This document shows, one piece after another, positions 26,669 through 35,250 of a stretch of DNA of 42,408 nucleotides. Made by a program: the position numbers and the translations under genes. Every line of letters begins with the position of its first letter. The stretch's first letter is position 1. The stretch is from Pseudomonadota bacterium (GTDB lineage: Bacteria; Pseudomonadota; Gammaproteobacteria; Burkholderiales; Burkholderiaceae_B), in contig JAEWHK010000056.1 of the NCBI GenBank assembly GCA_023387815.1, positions 1 to 42,408 on the forward strand, written 5' to 3'. Under the pieces are notes generated by a model, which was not told where the DNA came from, made no database searches, and saw only the letters and a program-made list of their open reading frames with translations.

Positions 26669-27838
26669 TCATTTTTCCGGGATATATATCCATTTGCCTT
26701 TTTCCAGACGTACCAGCACGCGTCCACGTTCATCACTGCCAAAAGACTCGCCCTTTTTGAAGGCGTAGACACCGTGAGTGCCTTTGATCTCCGTTCCCGA
26801 CATAATGGCATCACGCAGGGCCGCGCGAAATTCCGGCGTACCGGGTTTTGCCTTGCCTTCGGCAATCACCTTGCGCGCAGCTTCTGCAGCGATCAGCCAG
26901 GCGTCGAACGCATAAGCCGAATAGGCATCGGTAGAGGGTTTGCCATTGGTCTTCTGGAAAATGTCATGAAACTTTCCGGACATTTCCTTCACAGGATGAT
27001 CGTCCGGCAACTGATCGGCCACAATAACTGGACCTGTCGGCGCCACCAGACCTTCTGCCGACGAGCCGGCAACACGAATGAAATCGGGGTTGATCAAAGA
27101 GTGCGCCCCGTACAGTTTGCCTTTGTAATTCCTGTCTTTGAGCGCCAGATACGGCAACGCCCCTGGTGTGCCTGCCCCGCCCGTCATCACTGCGTCCGGT
27201 TTCTTGGCAATGATCTTCAGTATCTGACCGTTCACCGAGGAATCCGAACGGGCATACCGCTCGTTGCTCACGACCTTAATACCAGCAGCCTCGGCTTCCT
27301 TGACCAGATTGTCATAAACAAGATCGCCCCAGGCATCCGAGAAGCCAATGTAGCCCACGCTTTTGATGCCATCCCGTTTCATCTGCCCAACTACGGCACT
27401 GATCATCAGCTGAGCCGACTGTGCAGTGGTCACATACCATTGTGCGTTCTCGCCGGTTGTGCTCGCGGGACTTATTCCTATGAGTGGCGTGGCCGCTTCG
27501 CGCGCCACTGGCAGCGCAGCCAGCGTTGCGGGTACATTCGATGAGCCAATCAGAATATCCACCTTATTATCCTGAGTCAGCTTGCGCGCATTTCTTGCCG
27601 CGCTTGACGGATCGGTCGCGTCATCAAGCACGAGCAATTCCAGCTTGTTCCCGTCAATATCGGGAATCAGGGCCTGCCCTGCTTTTGCGCCCTGTTCATA
27701 AGGGATGCCAATTGACGATCCCGGTCCGGTCAGTGCCGTTATCAATCCCACCTTGATTGTCTCTGCCTGTGCAATGCTCGCGGCACCGATGCTGCTCACG
27801 ATGCCTGCCAGTACCGCCTGTCTGAGCCATTTTTTCAT
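26669..27838 (-). CDS. HAAT-family periplasmic substrate-binding protein 1 (LivK-like)
   Basis: A 389-residue periplasmic binding protein of the Leu/Ile/Val-binding type I fold (Peripla_BP_6). The signal peptide ends at SIAQA before ETIKVGLITALTGPGSSIGIP, the usual N-terminal strand. It is clearly paralogous to the next gene upstream (shared patterns such as KKPDA-GTPGALPYL and YIGFSDAWGDL). AGGAGAG precedes the ATG. It would correspond to one of the two iadK proteins. Two binding proteins for a single importer suggest two related ligands. Confidence 0.93.
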   Translation of the reverse strand: MKKWLRQAVLAGIVSSIGAASIAQAETIKVGLITALTGPGSSIGIPYEQGAKAGQALIPDIDGNKLELLVLDDATDPSSAARNARKLTQDNKVDILIGSSNVPATLAALPVAREAATPLIGISPASTTGENAQWYVTTAQSAQLMISAVVGQMKRDGIKSVGYIGFSDAWGDLVYDNLVKEAEAAGIKVVSNERYARSDSSVNGQILKIIAKKPDAVMTGGAGTPGALPYLALKDRNYKGKLYGAHSLINPDFIRVAGSSAEGLVAPTGPVIVADQLPDDHPVKEMSGKFHDIFQKTNGKPSTDAYSAYAFDAWLIAAEAARKVIAEGKAKPGTPEFRAALRDAIMSGTEIKGTHGVYAFKKGESFGSDERGRVLVRLEKGKWIYIPEK

Positions 27839-27903
27839 TGTTCTCTCCTGATGATGTGTATCTGTCGATTCATTCCCGGCCAGGGAACGACCGACAACCC
27901 TGT

Positions 27904-29055
27904 TTACTCGTTCTCAAGCTTCCATTTGCCGTCCTGCAGCTTTACCACGACCCGCGCCCGTTCATCCGTACCAAAAGGGCTTCCCCGCTTATAGTTATAA
28001 ACTCCATGGGCACCAGCCAGTTCGCGGGTTGAAAAAATCGCATCCATCACTGCCTTCCGATAGTCTGGCGTTCCGGGCTCCGCGTGTTGCAGGGCTTCGG
28101 TTGCGGCCGAAACCAGCAACACCCAGGCGTCAAATGACCATGCAGAAAAAACATCGGGCGTGCCTTTAGGGAAAGCGTTTTTGAATGCGTCCCTGTACTT
28201 GAGCGCCACCTTTTTCGATGGATTGGTATCGGGCAACTGCTCGGCCACGGTGACTGGCCCGGTAGGAGCAAGAATGCCATCACCCGCCTTGCCTACAACA
28301 CGAATGAAATCATTGTTGATCAGCCCATGTGTGCCGTACACCCTGCCTTTGTAGCCGAGCTTTTTCAGCTCCAGATAGGGCAGCGCTGCCGGCGTGCCAG
28401 ACGTGCCGGCCAATATCGCATCGGGCTTTTTGGCGCGAATCTTCAGGATCTGTCCGGTCACGGATGTATCAGTACGCGGATAACGTTCATCGTTCAGGAC
28501 TTCAATGCCTGATTCTGCCGCGCGCTTTTTTAATGCGTCGTAGGCAAGGTCTCCCCATGCATCAGAAAAGCCGATGTACGACACGGTTTTGACGCCATGC
28601 GCTTTCATATGATCAACCACTGCATTGATCATCAGTTCGGTTGGCTGAGCCACACTCACCATCCATTCGGCGGACTTCTCCGATACATTTGCTACCGGTG
28701 AAATGGCAATGAATGGGACACGGCTCTCATTGGCCACCGCAGCAATGGCCATGGTGCCCGGAACCCCGGATGTTCCCATAAGGACATCAACCTGATCCTC
28801 GTTGATCAGCTTGCGCGCATTGCGTGCAGCGGTCGCCGGGTCCGAAGCATCATCCAGACGGATCAGCCGGATATCGGCATCACCTGCCGTGCCCATGGAC
28901 TTGTGTCCTGCAATCACACCATTGGCATAGGGAATACCAAGCGACGAAATGGGGCCCGATAAAGACGAGACAAACCCCACAGTGACTGTTTTGGCTACTG
29001 CGCCCGCAGACATGCACATGGCGGATGCGCACATCACGATTGACAACAATTTCAT
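27904..29055 (-). CDS. HAAT-family periplasmic substrate-binding protein 2 (LivK-like)
   Basis: A 383-residue binding protein with signal peptide ending SAGAVA before KTVTVGFVSSLSGPISSLGIP. Like its neighbour it has the type I periplasmic binding fold with YIGFSDAWGDLAYDALKK and a GTPAALPYLELKK strand-helix unit. The two proteins end alike (GTDERARVVVKLQDGKW here), which indicates a tandem duplication followed by divergence. GGAG lies six bases before the ATG. Ligand specificity cannot be read directly; context points to indole-3-acetate or a related aromatic acid. Confidence 0.93.
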   Translation of the reverse strand: MKLLSIVMCASAMCMSAGAVAKTVTVGFVSSLSGPISSLGIPYANGVIAGHKSMGTAGDADIRLIRLDDASDPATAARNARKLINEDQVDVLMGTSGVPGTMAIAAVANESRVPFIAISPVANVSEKSAEWMVSVAQPTELMINAVVDHMKAHGVKTVSYIGFSDAWGDLAYDALKKRAAESGIEVLNDERYPRTDTSVTGQILKIRAKKPDAILAGTSGTPAALPYLELKKLGYKGRVYGTHGLINNDFIRVVGKAGDGILAPTGPVTVAEQLPDTNPSKKVALKYRDAFKNAFPKGTPDVFSAWSFDAWVLLVSAATEALQHAEPGTPDYRKAVMDAIFSTRELAGAHGVYNYKRGSPFGTDERARVVVKLQDGKWKLENE

Positions 29056-29142
29056 ATCCGCTCCTGTCTGCCCGCAAGTGGCCAGGCATTAATCAAATCA
29101 AAAATGTAATGTCCGATATTCACATCTGAAATTGGTCCGGCA

Positions 29143-29868
29143 TCAGATCGTGACCGAACCAATACTGCTTCCCCCGCATACATACAACACCTGGCCCGTG
29201 ACAAAACCAGAGCCGGGGCTGCAAAAAAAGGCGACCGATTCTGCCACGTCCTGTGGCGTGCCAATGCGGCCTACCGGAATGGCATCCGCCAGTTTCTTCT
29301 CCCGCTCACTGCCGGGTTCTATGACGTCGTAAAACATGTCAGATGCAATCGGGCCCGGCGCCACCACATTCACGGTAATGCCTGAGCCGGCCAGTTCAAG
29401 CGCCCAGGTGCGTGCCATGCCTATCATGCCGGCCTTGGTTGCCGAATAGGCTGTCCGCGTCTGCAAACCCAGCGCGCCTCTTGACGAAATCAGCACGATC
29501 CGGCCGCCTCCTGCCGCTTTCATGGATGGCAGAAATGACTGCGTCAGGGTCAGTGCACTGGTCAGATGCAGCTGTGACAAACTATCCATATCTTCTTCGC
29601 TCACGTCCTCCAGCAGATTCGGCAATATGACACCTGCGTTATGAATGAAATGGCTGACGGCGTAATTCGAAGCAATGTCACGCGCTGCTGCCCGAACCGC
29701 ATTTCGATCCAGCAAATCCACACAATGGCTGTGCAGTCGCGGATGACTGAAATCTGCCGGGCGCCGGGCCAGAGAGACAACTTCCATGCCCTGCTCCAGC
29801 AGTCGATGGCAGATCGCAACGCCGATACCTGCGCTGCCTCCGGTCACAACGGCCACGTTTTCCGTCAT
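29143..29868 (-). CDS. short-chain dehydrogenase/reductase (FabG-like)
   Basis: A 241-residue classical SDR with all catalytic residues: cofactor motif TGGSAGIG (9-16), NAG (77-79), Ser128/Ser129, and Tyr141-x3-Lys145 in AYSATKAG. The start at 29868 overlaps the cyclase stop as ATGA and gives a normal N terminus; the longer reading from 29994 is antisense to nothing useful and lies inside the cyclase gene. In the operon it holds the place of iadJ as I recall. It could oxidise or reduce an oxindole or hydroxyacyl-CoA intermediate; the substrate is unknown. Confidence 0.92.
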   Translation of the reverse strand: MTENVAVVTGGSAGIGVAICHRLLEQGMEVVSLARRPADFSHPRLHSHCVDLLDRNAVRAAARDIASNYAVSHFIHNAGVILPNLLEDVSEEDMDSLSQLHLTSALTLTQSFLPSMKAAGGGRIVLISSRGALGLQTRTAYSATKAGMIGMARTWALELAGSGITVNVVAPGPIASDMFYDVIEPGSEREKKLADAIPVGRIGTPQDVAESVAFFCSPGSGFVTGQVLYVCGGSSIGSVTI

Positions 29869-30653
29869 TCCTGTCCCCTTTGTTCCACCAGTGCCAGAAC
29901 GCGCAAGGGGCTGCCTGAGCCCCGCCGGATCTTCAGTGGCGCAGAAAAAATCACCGCACCGGTAGGCGGCAACTGATCCAGATTGGTCATGCACTGCAAA
30001 CCATAGCGATTGTTGCCATGCATGAAGTAGTGGCAGGGGAACGGAGGATCCAGATGCTGGGCCTGTCCCGCATCGGTGCCCACCGATTCTGTTCCGAAAC
30101 CATGAACATCGCGCTCACGGATCAGCCAGGGCACCACCTCGGCATCCGGCCCCGGCGAATGCGCGCCATCATCCTGCATGTTCAGATACGCTGCCGGCTT
30201 TTCCCGTTTGGACCAGTCCGTTCGCATGAACACCCAGGAACGCGGCGCAATTTTTCCATGCGCTTTTTCCCATTCCAGAACTTTATCGATGGTGAGCAGA
30301 TAGTCGGCAGATTCGGCAGACTCCGCGGAGCAGTCGATGACACAGGCCTGGGCGATAAAGGCACCCAGGTCTATGGTGTCGACGGTGTTGTCGGGCTGAT
30401 CCTTGCCGCTGACCCAATGGGCGGGTGCATCAAAATGGGTTCCGGTGTGCTCAGAGCACGAAAAATTGTTCCAGTACCAGCCCGGACCACGTTCGTCATA
30501 ATGCGAGATTTCTTCAATGCGAAACGGCCACGCCTGCCCCATTTCCGGTGGCAGCACAATCGTTGGAAACTCCGGTGTCAATGTCTCTGTCAGATCGACG
30601 ATCCGTACGCTACCGCTACTCAGTGAAGACATCAATTCAGTCAATACTGCCAT
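29865..30653 (-). CDS. cyclase-family metal-dependent hydrolase (isatin hydrolase/kynurenine formamidase-like)
   Basis: A 262-residue member of the cyclase family (PF04199). The metal-binding motif HTGTHFDAPAH is at residues 69-79 (His69, His73, Asp75, His79) and a later His/Glu set follows in DVHGFGTESVGTDAGQ. Known members hydrolyse N-formylkynurenine or open the lactam of isatin to isatinate. In an operon with a Rieske dioxygenase for indole-type compounds, isatin hydrolase activity is the natural hypothesis. GGGAG lies before the ATG. It overlaps the SDR gene downstream by ATGA and follows the DUF35-SDR gene by 20 bases. Corresponds to iadI in my reading. Confidence 0.87.
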   Translation of the reverse strand: MAVLTELMSSLSSGSVRIVDLTETLTPEFPTIVLPPEMGQAWPFRIEEISHYDERGPGWYWNNFSCSEHTGTHFDAPAHWVSGKDQPDNTVDTIDLGAFIAQACVIDCSAESAESADYLLTIDKVLEWEKAHGKIAPRSWVFMRTDWSKREKPAAYLNMQDDGAHSPGPDAEVVPWLIRERDVHGFGTESVGTDAGQAQHLDPPFPCHYFMHGNNRYGLQCMTNLDQLPPTGAVIFSAPLKIRRGSGSPLRVLALVEQRGQE

Positions 30654-30673
30654 GTTGTTCTCCCAGTTTCGTT

Positions 30674-31933
30674 TCAGTTGCCCGCCGCCAGTTCCCGCTC
30701 CAGCGCCTTTGCATTGCTGCGCTGTCGATCACGAATGTCATTGGCGACATCACCGACGTAAATCTCTTCCAGACCCCGTTCCAGTCCCTGCACGATATGA
30801 CGCGCGATCTGCGAAGGCGCAACGCGTGGCGGCGGCGTGGTCTGTTCCCATTCATAATCAACAGGACCGGTAAAGACATTCACCACACGGATGCCTGCCC
30901 GCTGCATTTCTGCGCGCAGGCAATGAGACAAAGACAATCCGCCGGCCTGAGCAGCTGACCACACGCCGCGTTCGGGCAGGTTCGCCAGTGCATGCACGGA
31001 AAAGATATTCACCCAGGCCGATGCACTGTTGACGCCATCAGCGGCCCGGCCGGCCATCGCACCGCCAAACGTCTGCGCCAGTCTCAGCAGACCCAGGCAG
31101 CTCACATCAAACAAATCGCGGGCCGTATTGATCGTATTGGTGCCCAGCATGCCACCTTCACGCAGCAGATCTGCGGTGTTGATCAGCACATCAACCTTGC
31201 CGCCAATTTCAGCTGAAATACGCTCCAGCGAGTCGCTGTCGGTTACATCCATGGCATGCACCTGAATCCTGCTATCGGAAACAAGGGCATTGAACTCGGC
31301 CGATGGGCGCCACGGCTGGGCATCGCCAACAAAGATAATGGAGGCTTCGGTTTGCAGCAGAGCCTTGATCATCGCCAGGCCCAGTGCAGACTTTCCATCG
31401 GTAACAAGCACCCGTCGAAACTTCACGTCGTTGGTCATTTCACGAATCATTGCATCATCCTGATAATGGGCAGGCAGCGCCTGAGGCAGAGCCAGCATTG
31501 CGGCATTACCGCCTTTGTCCAGTTTCATTTCCAGCTGCACCGGCATTCCTTCTTCACAAGCCGGATGCACATGCGCGACCACGGACGGACCTGCCGTCAT
31601 ACTGACTGTGCCAATCCGCCAGGGAAGCCGCTCACGGAAATACACATCATTGCTGTGATGAAGCACCGTAGTGGCAAGCAGGACTCCCTCGCGGGACACC
31701 TCGGACCAGATCAAGTGGTGAGACAGGCATTTACCGCAGACATCGCGCGGCGGATACTGCACATGCCGACACGCATCGCAAACCTGCAATTCAAACCGGC
31801 CCTCTGCAGCCGCACGCGTCATGCCATGAAAAGTCCGGCTGCGCGCTGCTGGCGGCAGCGTCGGCTGGCGCGTGCGCACAATCGGATTCTTGCGGGCAGG
31901 CTTGCGCAATTTGCCGCCGAACTGATCGCTCAT
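30674..31933 (-). CDS. fusion of a DUF35 zinc-ribbon/OB-fold domain with a degenerate SDR domain
   Basis: A 419-residue two-domain protein. The N-terminal half is an acyl-CoA-associated DUF35 unit: rubredoxin-like zinc ribbon with Cys52, Cys55, Cys66 and Cys69, then an OB fold. From about residue 172 follows an SDR-like domain in which every catalytic signature is altered: the cofactor loop reads TDGKSALG, the NNAG position reads NTAD, and Tyr-x3-Lys reads Trp325-x3-Gln329. It therefore looks like a pseudoenzyme or structural domain. The start at 31933 overlaps the thiolase-like gene stop (ATGA). DUF35 proteins form complexes with thiolase-fold enzymes, as ChsH2 does with Ltp2, so the partner is probably the gene just upstream. 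Confidence 0.87.
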   Translation of the reverse strand: MSDQFGGKLRKPARKNPIVRTRQPTLPPAARSRTFHGMTRAAAEGRFELQVCDACRHVQYPPRDVCGKCLSHHLIWSEVSREGVLLATTVLHHSNDVYFRERLPWRIGTVSMTAGPSVVAHVHPACEEGMPVQLEMKLDKGGNAAMLALPQALPAHYQDDAMIREMTNDVKFRRVLVTDGKSALGLAMIKALLQTEASIIFVGDAQPWRPSAEFNALVSDSRIQVHAMDVTDSDSLERISAEIGGKVDVLINTADLLREGGMLGTNTINTARDLFDVSCLGLLRLAQTFGGAMAGRAADGVNSASAWVNIFSVHALANLPERGVWSAAQAGGLSLSHCLRAEMQRAGIRVVNVFTGPVDYEWEQTTPPPRVAPSQIARHIVQGLERGLEEIYVGDVANDIRDRQRSNAKALERELAAGN

Positions 31934-33105
31934 GCTCCCCCCCCTTTTTGCAGAATCGCAGCAGCCGTACATAAACCACGATCGTAATTGATCATGCCAA
32001 AACCGCTGACCATACCGATATGCGCGTTCCTGACCTGTGTGTTCCCGGCCTGCCCGGTCAATTGTCGTATCGCTTCATTCATGCCCAGCGTTCCGCCGGC
32101 AGCACCGGCCTGCCCCGCTGAGAGCTGTCCACCACAAGTATTGAGCGGGCATGAGCCGTCAACCGTAAACGTATTGGCGCGCACATATTCCGGTCCTTCA
32201 CCCGCCGCGCAAAACCCCAGGTTTTCCAGCTGCAGCATATTGATCACCGGATAATCGTCATAGGCCTGCAGAAAGTCCATATCCTGCGCCGTCACGCCGG
32301 CCTGCTCATACAACGCGTCACAATCCAGCGTCCAGCCGCCCCGGCTTTGCATCGCATCGTCGGGCCAACCATTGTGACGTTCTATCGTTCCCAGTATCCG
32401 CACAAAATGCAATCCCAGCTTGCGCGCGCGCTGCTCGCTCATCACCAGGAATGACTCGGCACCCGCGCAAGGCATGACGCAGTCAAACAGATGAATGGGC
32501 ACAGTAATGGGCCGGGCATCCAGATATGCCTCCATGGACAGAGGCTTTTTCATCAACGCATGCGGATAGCGCAGCGCGTTGTCCCGCTGCGCGATGCAAA
32601 GTTTGCCAAAATCTTCACGCGTTGCTCCCGTCGTGTTCATATAATGGCGCGTCAGCAATGCAAAACTTGCATTGGGCCCGCCGGCACCATATGGATAGGT
32701 AGCATCCTGAGCAAAGCGCGAAAACTGACCCAGCGTCTTGCGAAAGGAATCCACGTGATTGGTATCGCCGGTAATGATCGCCACCACATTGGCATCACCC
32801 GCCTGCACTGCCCTTGCCGCACGACGCAAGGCCACCACGGCACTGGCACCCCCCATGGGAATATGATCGAGCCAGCGTGGTGACACGCCAAAATGCTGGG
32901 TCAGACCAACAGCAGAATCGGGCCCCAGACTGAAACTGGCGACACACATGCCGTCGATGTCAGACAGCTGCAGTCCGGCGCCATCCAGCAGCCCCTTGAG
33001 GGAGCGTCCCAGCCAGTAATGCGCGCTTTCAATGGAATAGCGCACATACGGCACCGTAACCGGCACCGCCAGAACAACGCCGTCATAGGAAGCCGCCCGC
33101 GTCAC
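31930..33105 (-). CDS. SCP2-type thiolase-fold protein, probable retro-aldolase with the DUF35 partner
   Basis: A 391-residue thiolase-superfamily protein of the lipid-transfer/SCP2 type. At the place of the nucleophilic Cys it has Gly (HIPMGGASAVVAL, residues 81-92), so it cannot form the usual acyl-enzyme. The region LQAYDDYPVINML (Tyr282, Tyr285) resembles the tyrosine-bearing segment used by the steroid aldolase Ltp2, and TCGGQLSAGQAGAAGG is the C-terminal loop. It starts at GTG with AGGAGGAC upstream and overlaps the ligase gene (GTGA) and the DUF35 gene (ATGA). I infer cleavage of a beta-hydroxyacyl-CoA to a ketone and acetyl-CoA. A plain acetyl-CoA acetyltransferase is the conventional label. 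Confidence 0.87.
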   Translation of the reverse strand: MTRAASYDGVVLAVPVTVPYVRYSIESAHYWLGRSLKGLLDGAGLQLSDIDGMCVASFSLGPDSAVGLTQHFGVSPRWLDHIPMGGASAVVALRRAARAVQAGDANVVAIITGDTNHVDSFRKTLGQFSRFAQDATYPYGAGGPNASFALLTRHYMNTTGATREDFGKLCIAQRDNALRYPHALMKKPLSMEAYLDARPITVPIHLFDCVMPCAGAESFLVMSEQRARKLGLHFVRILGTIERHNGWPDDAMQSRGGWTLDCDALYEQAGVTAQDMDFLQAYDDYPVINMLQLENLGFCAAGEGPEYVRANTFTVDGSCPLNTCGGQLSAGQAGAAGGTLGMNEAIRQLTGQAGNTQVRNAHIGMVSGFGMINYDRGLCTAAAILQKGGGA

Positions 33106-34748
33106 GCTCGTCCTCCTGGTTTTTTCAGATGACAGGTGTTGATCGCCTGTCCTTGCGATACCAGTTCAAGAGCCATCGTTTTGAGCGTGCCCCGCTGGAT
33201 CTTATTGGTGGCCGTCAGTGGCAGTTCTTTCACAAAACTCACATAGCCGGGTACTTTGTAATATGCCAGCTGTGATAGCGACCAGCTGACCAGTTCCGCG
33301 GCAAGCGCTTCACGGTCCTGTGCCGTCGATTGCGCAGGTGCGAGCACAACGCAGGCCAGCACCTCGTCGCCACGCACCTCATCGGGGACCGCCGCGACCG
33401 ACACTGCCTGCACCATGGGGTGACGCGCCAGCGCGCCTTCGACCTCCACCGCAGCAATATTTTCACCGCTGCGACGAATCACATTCTTCTTGCGGTCCAC
33501 AAACACCAGATAACCCTGTTCATTCCTGCGAACAATATCACCCGTTTTGAACCAGTCATCCTGCCATGCGGCTGCAGTGGCCGCTTCATCTTTCAGATAG
33601 CGGGAAAAGAAACCAAACCGCGGCTGATTTCCCGCATGACGCACCCACATCTCGCCCGCCTCGTCCGGCCCGGCCTCTTCGCCCGCCTCATTGACGAGTC
33701 TGACCTTGACGTCTTCCCCTTCCTTGCCAATGCAGCTGGAGCCAACAAAACGGGGCTCCTTATTTGCCATGATCACCGCACCGGCGCCGGTTTCCGTCAT
33801 CGCCCACGCTTCCAGCAAAGGAAAACCAAAACGCTGTTCAAACGGTTCATGCAGTTTTTTGTCGACACCGGCACCAAATCCAAATCGAACCTGGTGATCT
33901 CTATCCTGCGGCCCCGCAGGCAGCTTGTCCAGGATCGCAGGCATGACCCCCAGATAATGAACGATGGTCGCCCCGCTGCTGCGCACCGAGTCCCACCAGC
34001 TTTTTGGATGAAACCGGTCCAACAGAATCAGACAACCCGCAGTCCGAATCATGGCCATGACCGAATAGGCCAGCGCATTCATGTGAACAAGGGGCAGCGG
34101 TGTCAGCATTCGCTCTGTGCCGTGATGCAATGTCGCCAGACCACCTACCTGTGCATACCAATCCCCGGCATGAAGAAAATAGGTATTGGAAAGCACACAC
34201 CCCTTGGGCTGGCCTGTCGTACCCGAGGTATAGAGCAAGGCGCATTCCGTATTTTCGTCGGTTGCCGTATTGGGTGCCGTATTGTTATTGCGTTTGTCAT
34301 GATCCCTCGCCACCGGCGCATCATCGGGCAGAACCACAGGAACAGAAACGCCCGCCTGCGCGCATGCTTCCTGCAGCAATGTGTGATGGCTTGCAATGGA
34401 CACGAGCAGACAGACGTCCGAATGACAGATGAGATATTGCAGTTCTGCCAGTCGCAGGTCTGCATTTACCGGTACCACAGAAACCCCAAGCGCGTTCAGG
34501 GCAAACCAGTGCAGAAAAAACGATTGCCGGTTCTCCAGCAACAGGCCAACCCTGTCTCCTGCTCCGTAACCTGCCTGTGCGTAGACCTCACGCCATTGAG
34601 TCACTTGCTCCATGATCCAGCCATAGCTGAACACGCCAGACTCGGTCTGATACTTTTCGGCGGTCTCTGGCAACACGTGCAGAAAAGGCAGATCCGGATA
34701 AGTGCTGGCAGTCAGCTCGAAAGCCTCGTAAACCGTGCGGGCAGTCAT
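33102..34748 (-). CDS. AMP-forming acyl-CoA ligase
   Basis: A 548-residue member of the ANL superfamily that activates a carboxylic acid to its CoA thioester through an acyl-adenylate. The phosphate loop is LYTSGTTGQPKGCVLS, the adenylate-binding region is EAWAMTETGAGAV, GYLVFVDRKKNVIRRSGENI follows, and the catalytic Lys lies in TATNKIQRGTLK near the C terminus. The start at 34748 lies 16 bases after the dioxygenase beta stop; an upstream in-frame ATG at 34799 would overlap that gene. In the operon it follows the dioxygenase, so it probably activates the dioxygenation product, for example dioxindole-3-acetate. Confidence 0.92.
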   Translation of the reverse strand: MTARTVYEAFELTASTYPDLPFLHVLPETAEKYQTESGVFSYGWIMEQVTQWREVYAQAGYGAGDRVGLLLENRQSFFLHWFALNALGVSVVPVNADLRLAELQYLICHSDVCLLVSIASHHTLLQEACAQAGVSVPVVLPDDAPVARDHDKRNNNTAPNTATDENTECALLYTSGTTGQPKGCVLSNTYFLHAGDWYAQVGGLATLHHGTERMLTPLPLVHMNALAYSVMAMIRTAGCLILLDRFHPKSWWDSVRSSGATIVHYLGVMPAILDKLPAGPQDRDHQVRFGFGAGVDKKLHEPFEQRFGFPLLEAWAMTETGAGAVIMANKEPRFVGSSCIGKEGEDVKVRLVNEAGEEAGPDEAGEMWVRHAGNQPRFGFFSRYLKDEAATAAAWQDDWFKTGDIVRRNEQGYLVFVDRKKNVIRRSGENIAAVEVEGALARHPMVQAVSVAAVPDEVRGDEVLACVVLAPAQSTAQDREALAAELVSWSLSQLAYYKVPGYVSFVKELPLTATNKIQRGTLKTMALELVSQGQAINTCHLKKPGGRA

Positions 34749-34764
34749 ATCGTTCACGGCGCCC

Positions 34765-35250
34765 TCACATGAAAAGCTGAATGCTGCCGAAAGCGGCATC
34801 TGGATTGACCAGATCTACTCGCTTGAGGCGTATGCGCAAGCGGTCGTGTTCCCTGACTAGCGTATGCGTTGCCCAGCCGGCATACAATTTCTGCTCGTCC
34901 AGTCTGGTTTCAACATAATGAAACGCCGTATGCACCACAAAAACACCGTTCTCCGGATCGTGCGCGGGGTCATCGACCTTCATATGCGGCCGCTGCAGCA
35001 AATGGTGGCAATAGCTGACTGGCTGCTGGGAGAACGTGCGTTTCCCCGTAAATCGTTCGGCTCTGACCTTCAGCAGCAGTTTGTCTTCATACATCAGCGA
35101 GGCATGCAAACGCGCATCGGTCTGATCCCGCTTGAGCGGCATCCAGTAATAGCCATCATCGGTAAAAAGATCAACCCACGCTTCCAGTGCAAGCGAATCA
35201 ATCAATCTGGCTTCATGATAAATGAAATCAAAAATATCCTGATCGTTCAT
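34765..35250 (-). CDS. iadE: aromatic-ring-hydroxylating dioxygenase beta subunit
   Basis: The 161-residue small subunit of a Rieske non-haem iron dioxygenase, a cone-shaped alpha+beta fold of the NTF2 type with mainly structural function. Typical segments are FIYHEARLIDSLALEAWVDLFTDDGYYWMP and VRAERFTGKRTFSQQPVSYCHHLL. It overlaps the alpha-subunit gene by four bases (ATGA 35247-35250), as expected for an obligate alpha-beta complex. The iadE name is given by position and partner in an iad-like locus; the substrate is inferred, not proven. Confidence 0.92.
   Translation of the reverse strand: MNDQDIFDFIYHEARLIDSLALEAWVDLFTDDGYYWMPLKRDQTDARLHASLMYEDKLLLKVRAERFTGKRTFSQQPVSYCHHLLQRPHMKVDDPAHDPENGVFVVHTAFHYVETRLDEQKLYAGWATHTLVREHDRLRIRLKRVDLVNPDAAFGSIQLFM

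Noticed and set aside
31930..33105. Ordinary degradative thiolase (acetyl-CoA acetyltransferase)
   Set aside because: The nucleophilic Cys position holds Gly and the adjacent gene encodes DUF35, which fits the aldolase-type branch better; the label is kept as a conventional alternative.
33330..34772. Long rightward open frame of 480 codons antisense to the acyl-CoA ligase gene
   Set aside because: It mirrors a strongly conserved enzyme gene, has no recognisable domain and has the composition expected of an antisense frame. The same holds for the long rightward frames at 2284-3312, 9033-9998, 11323-12285, 15209-16312, 20035-20841 and 35454-36593.
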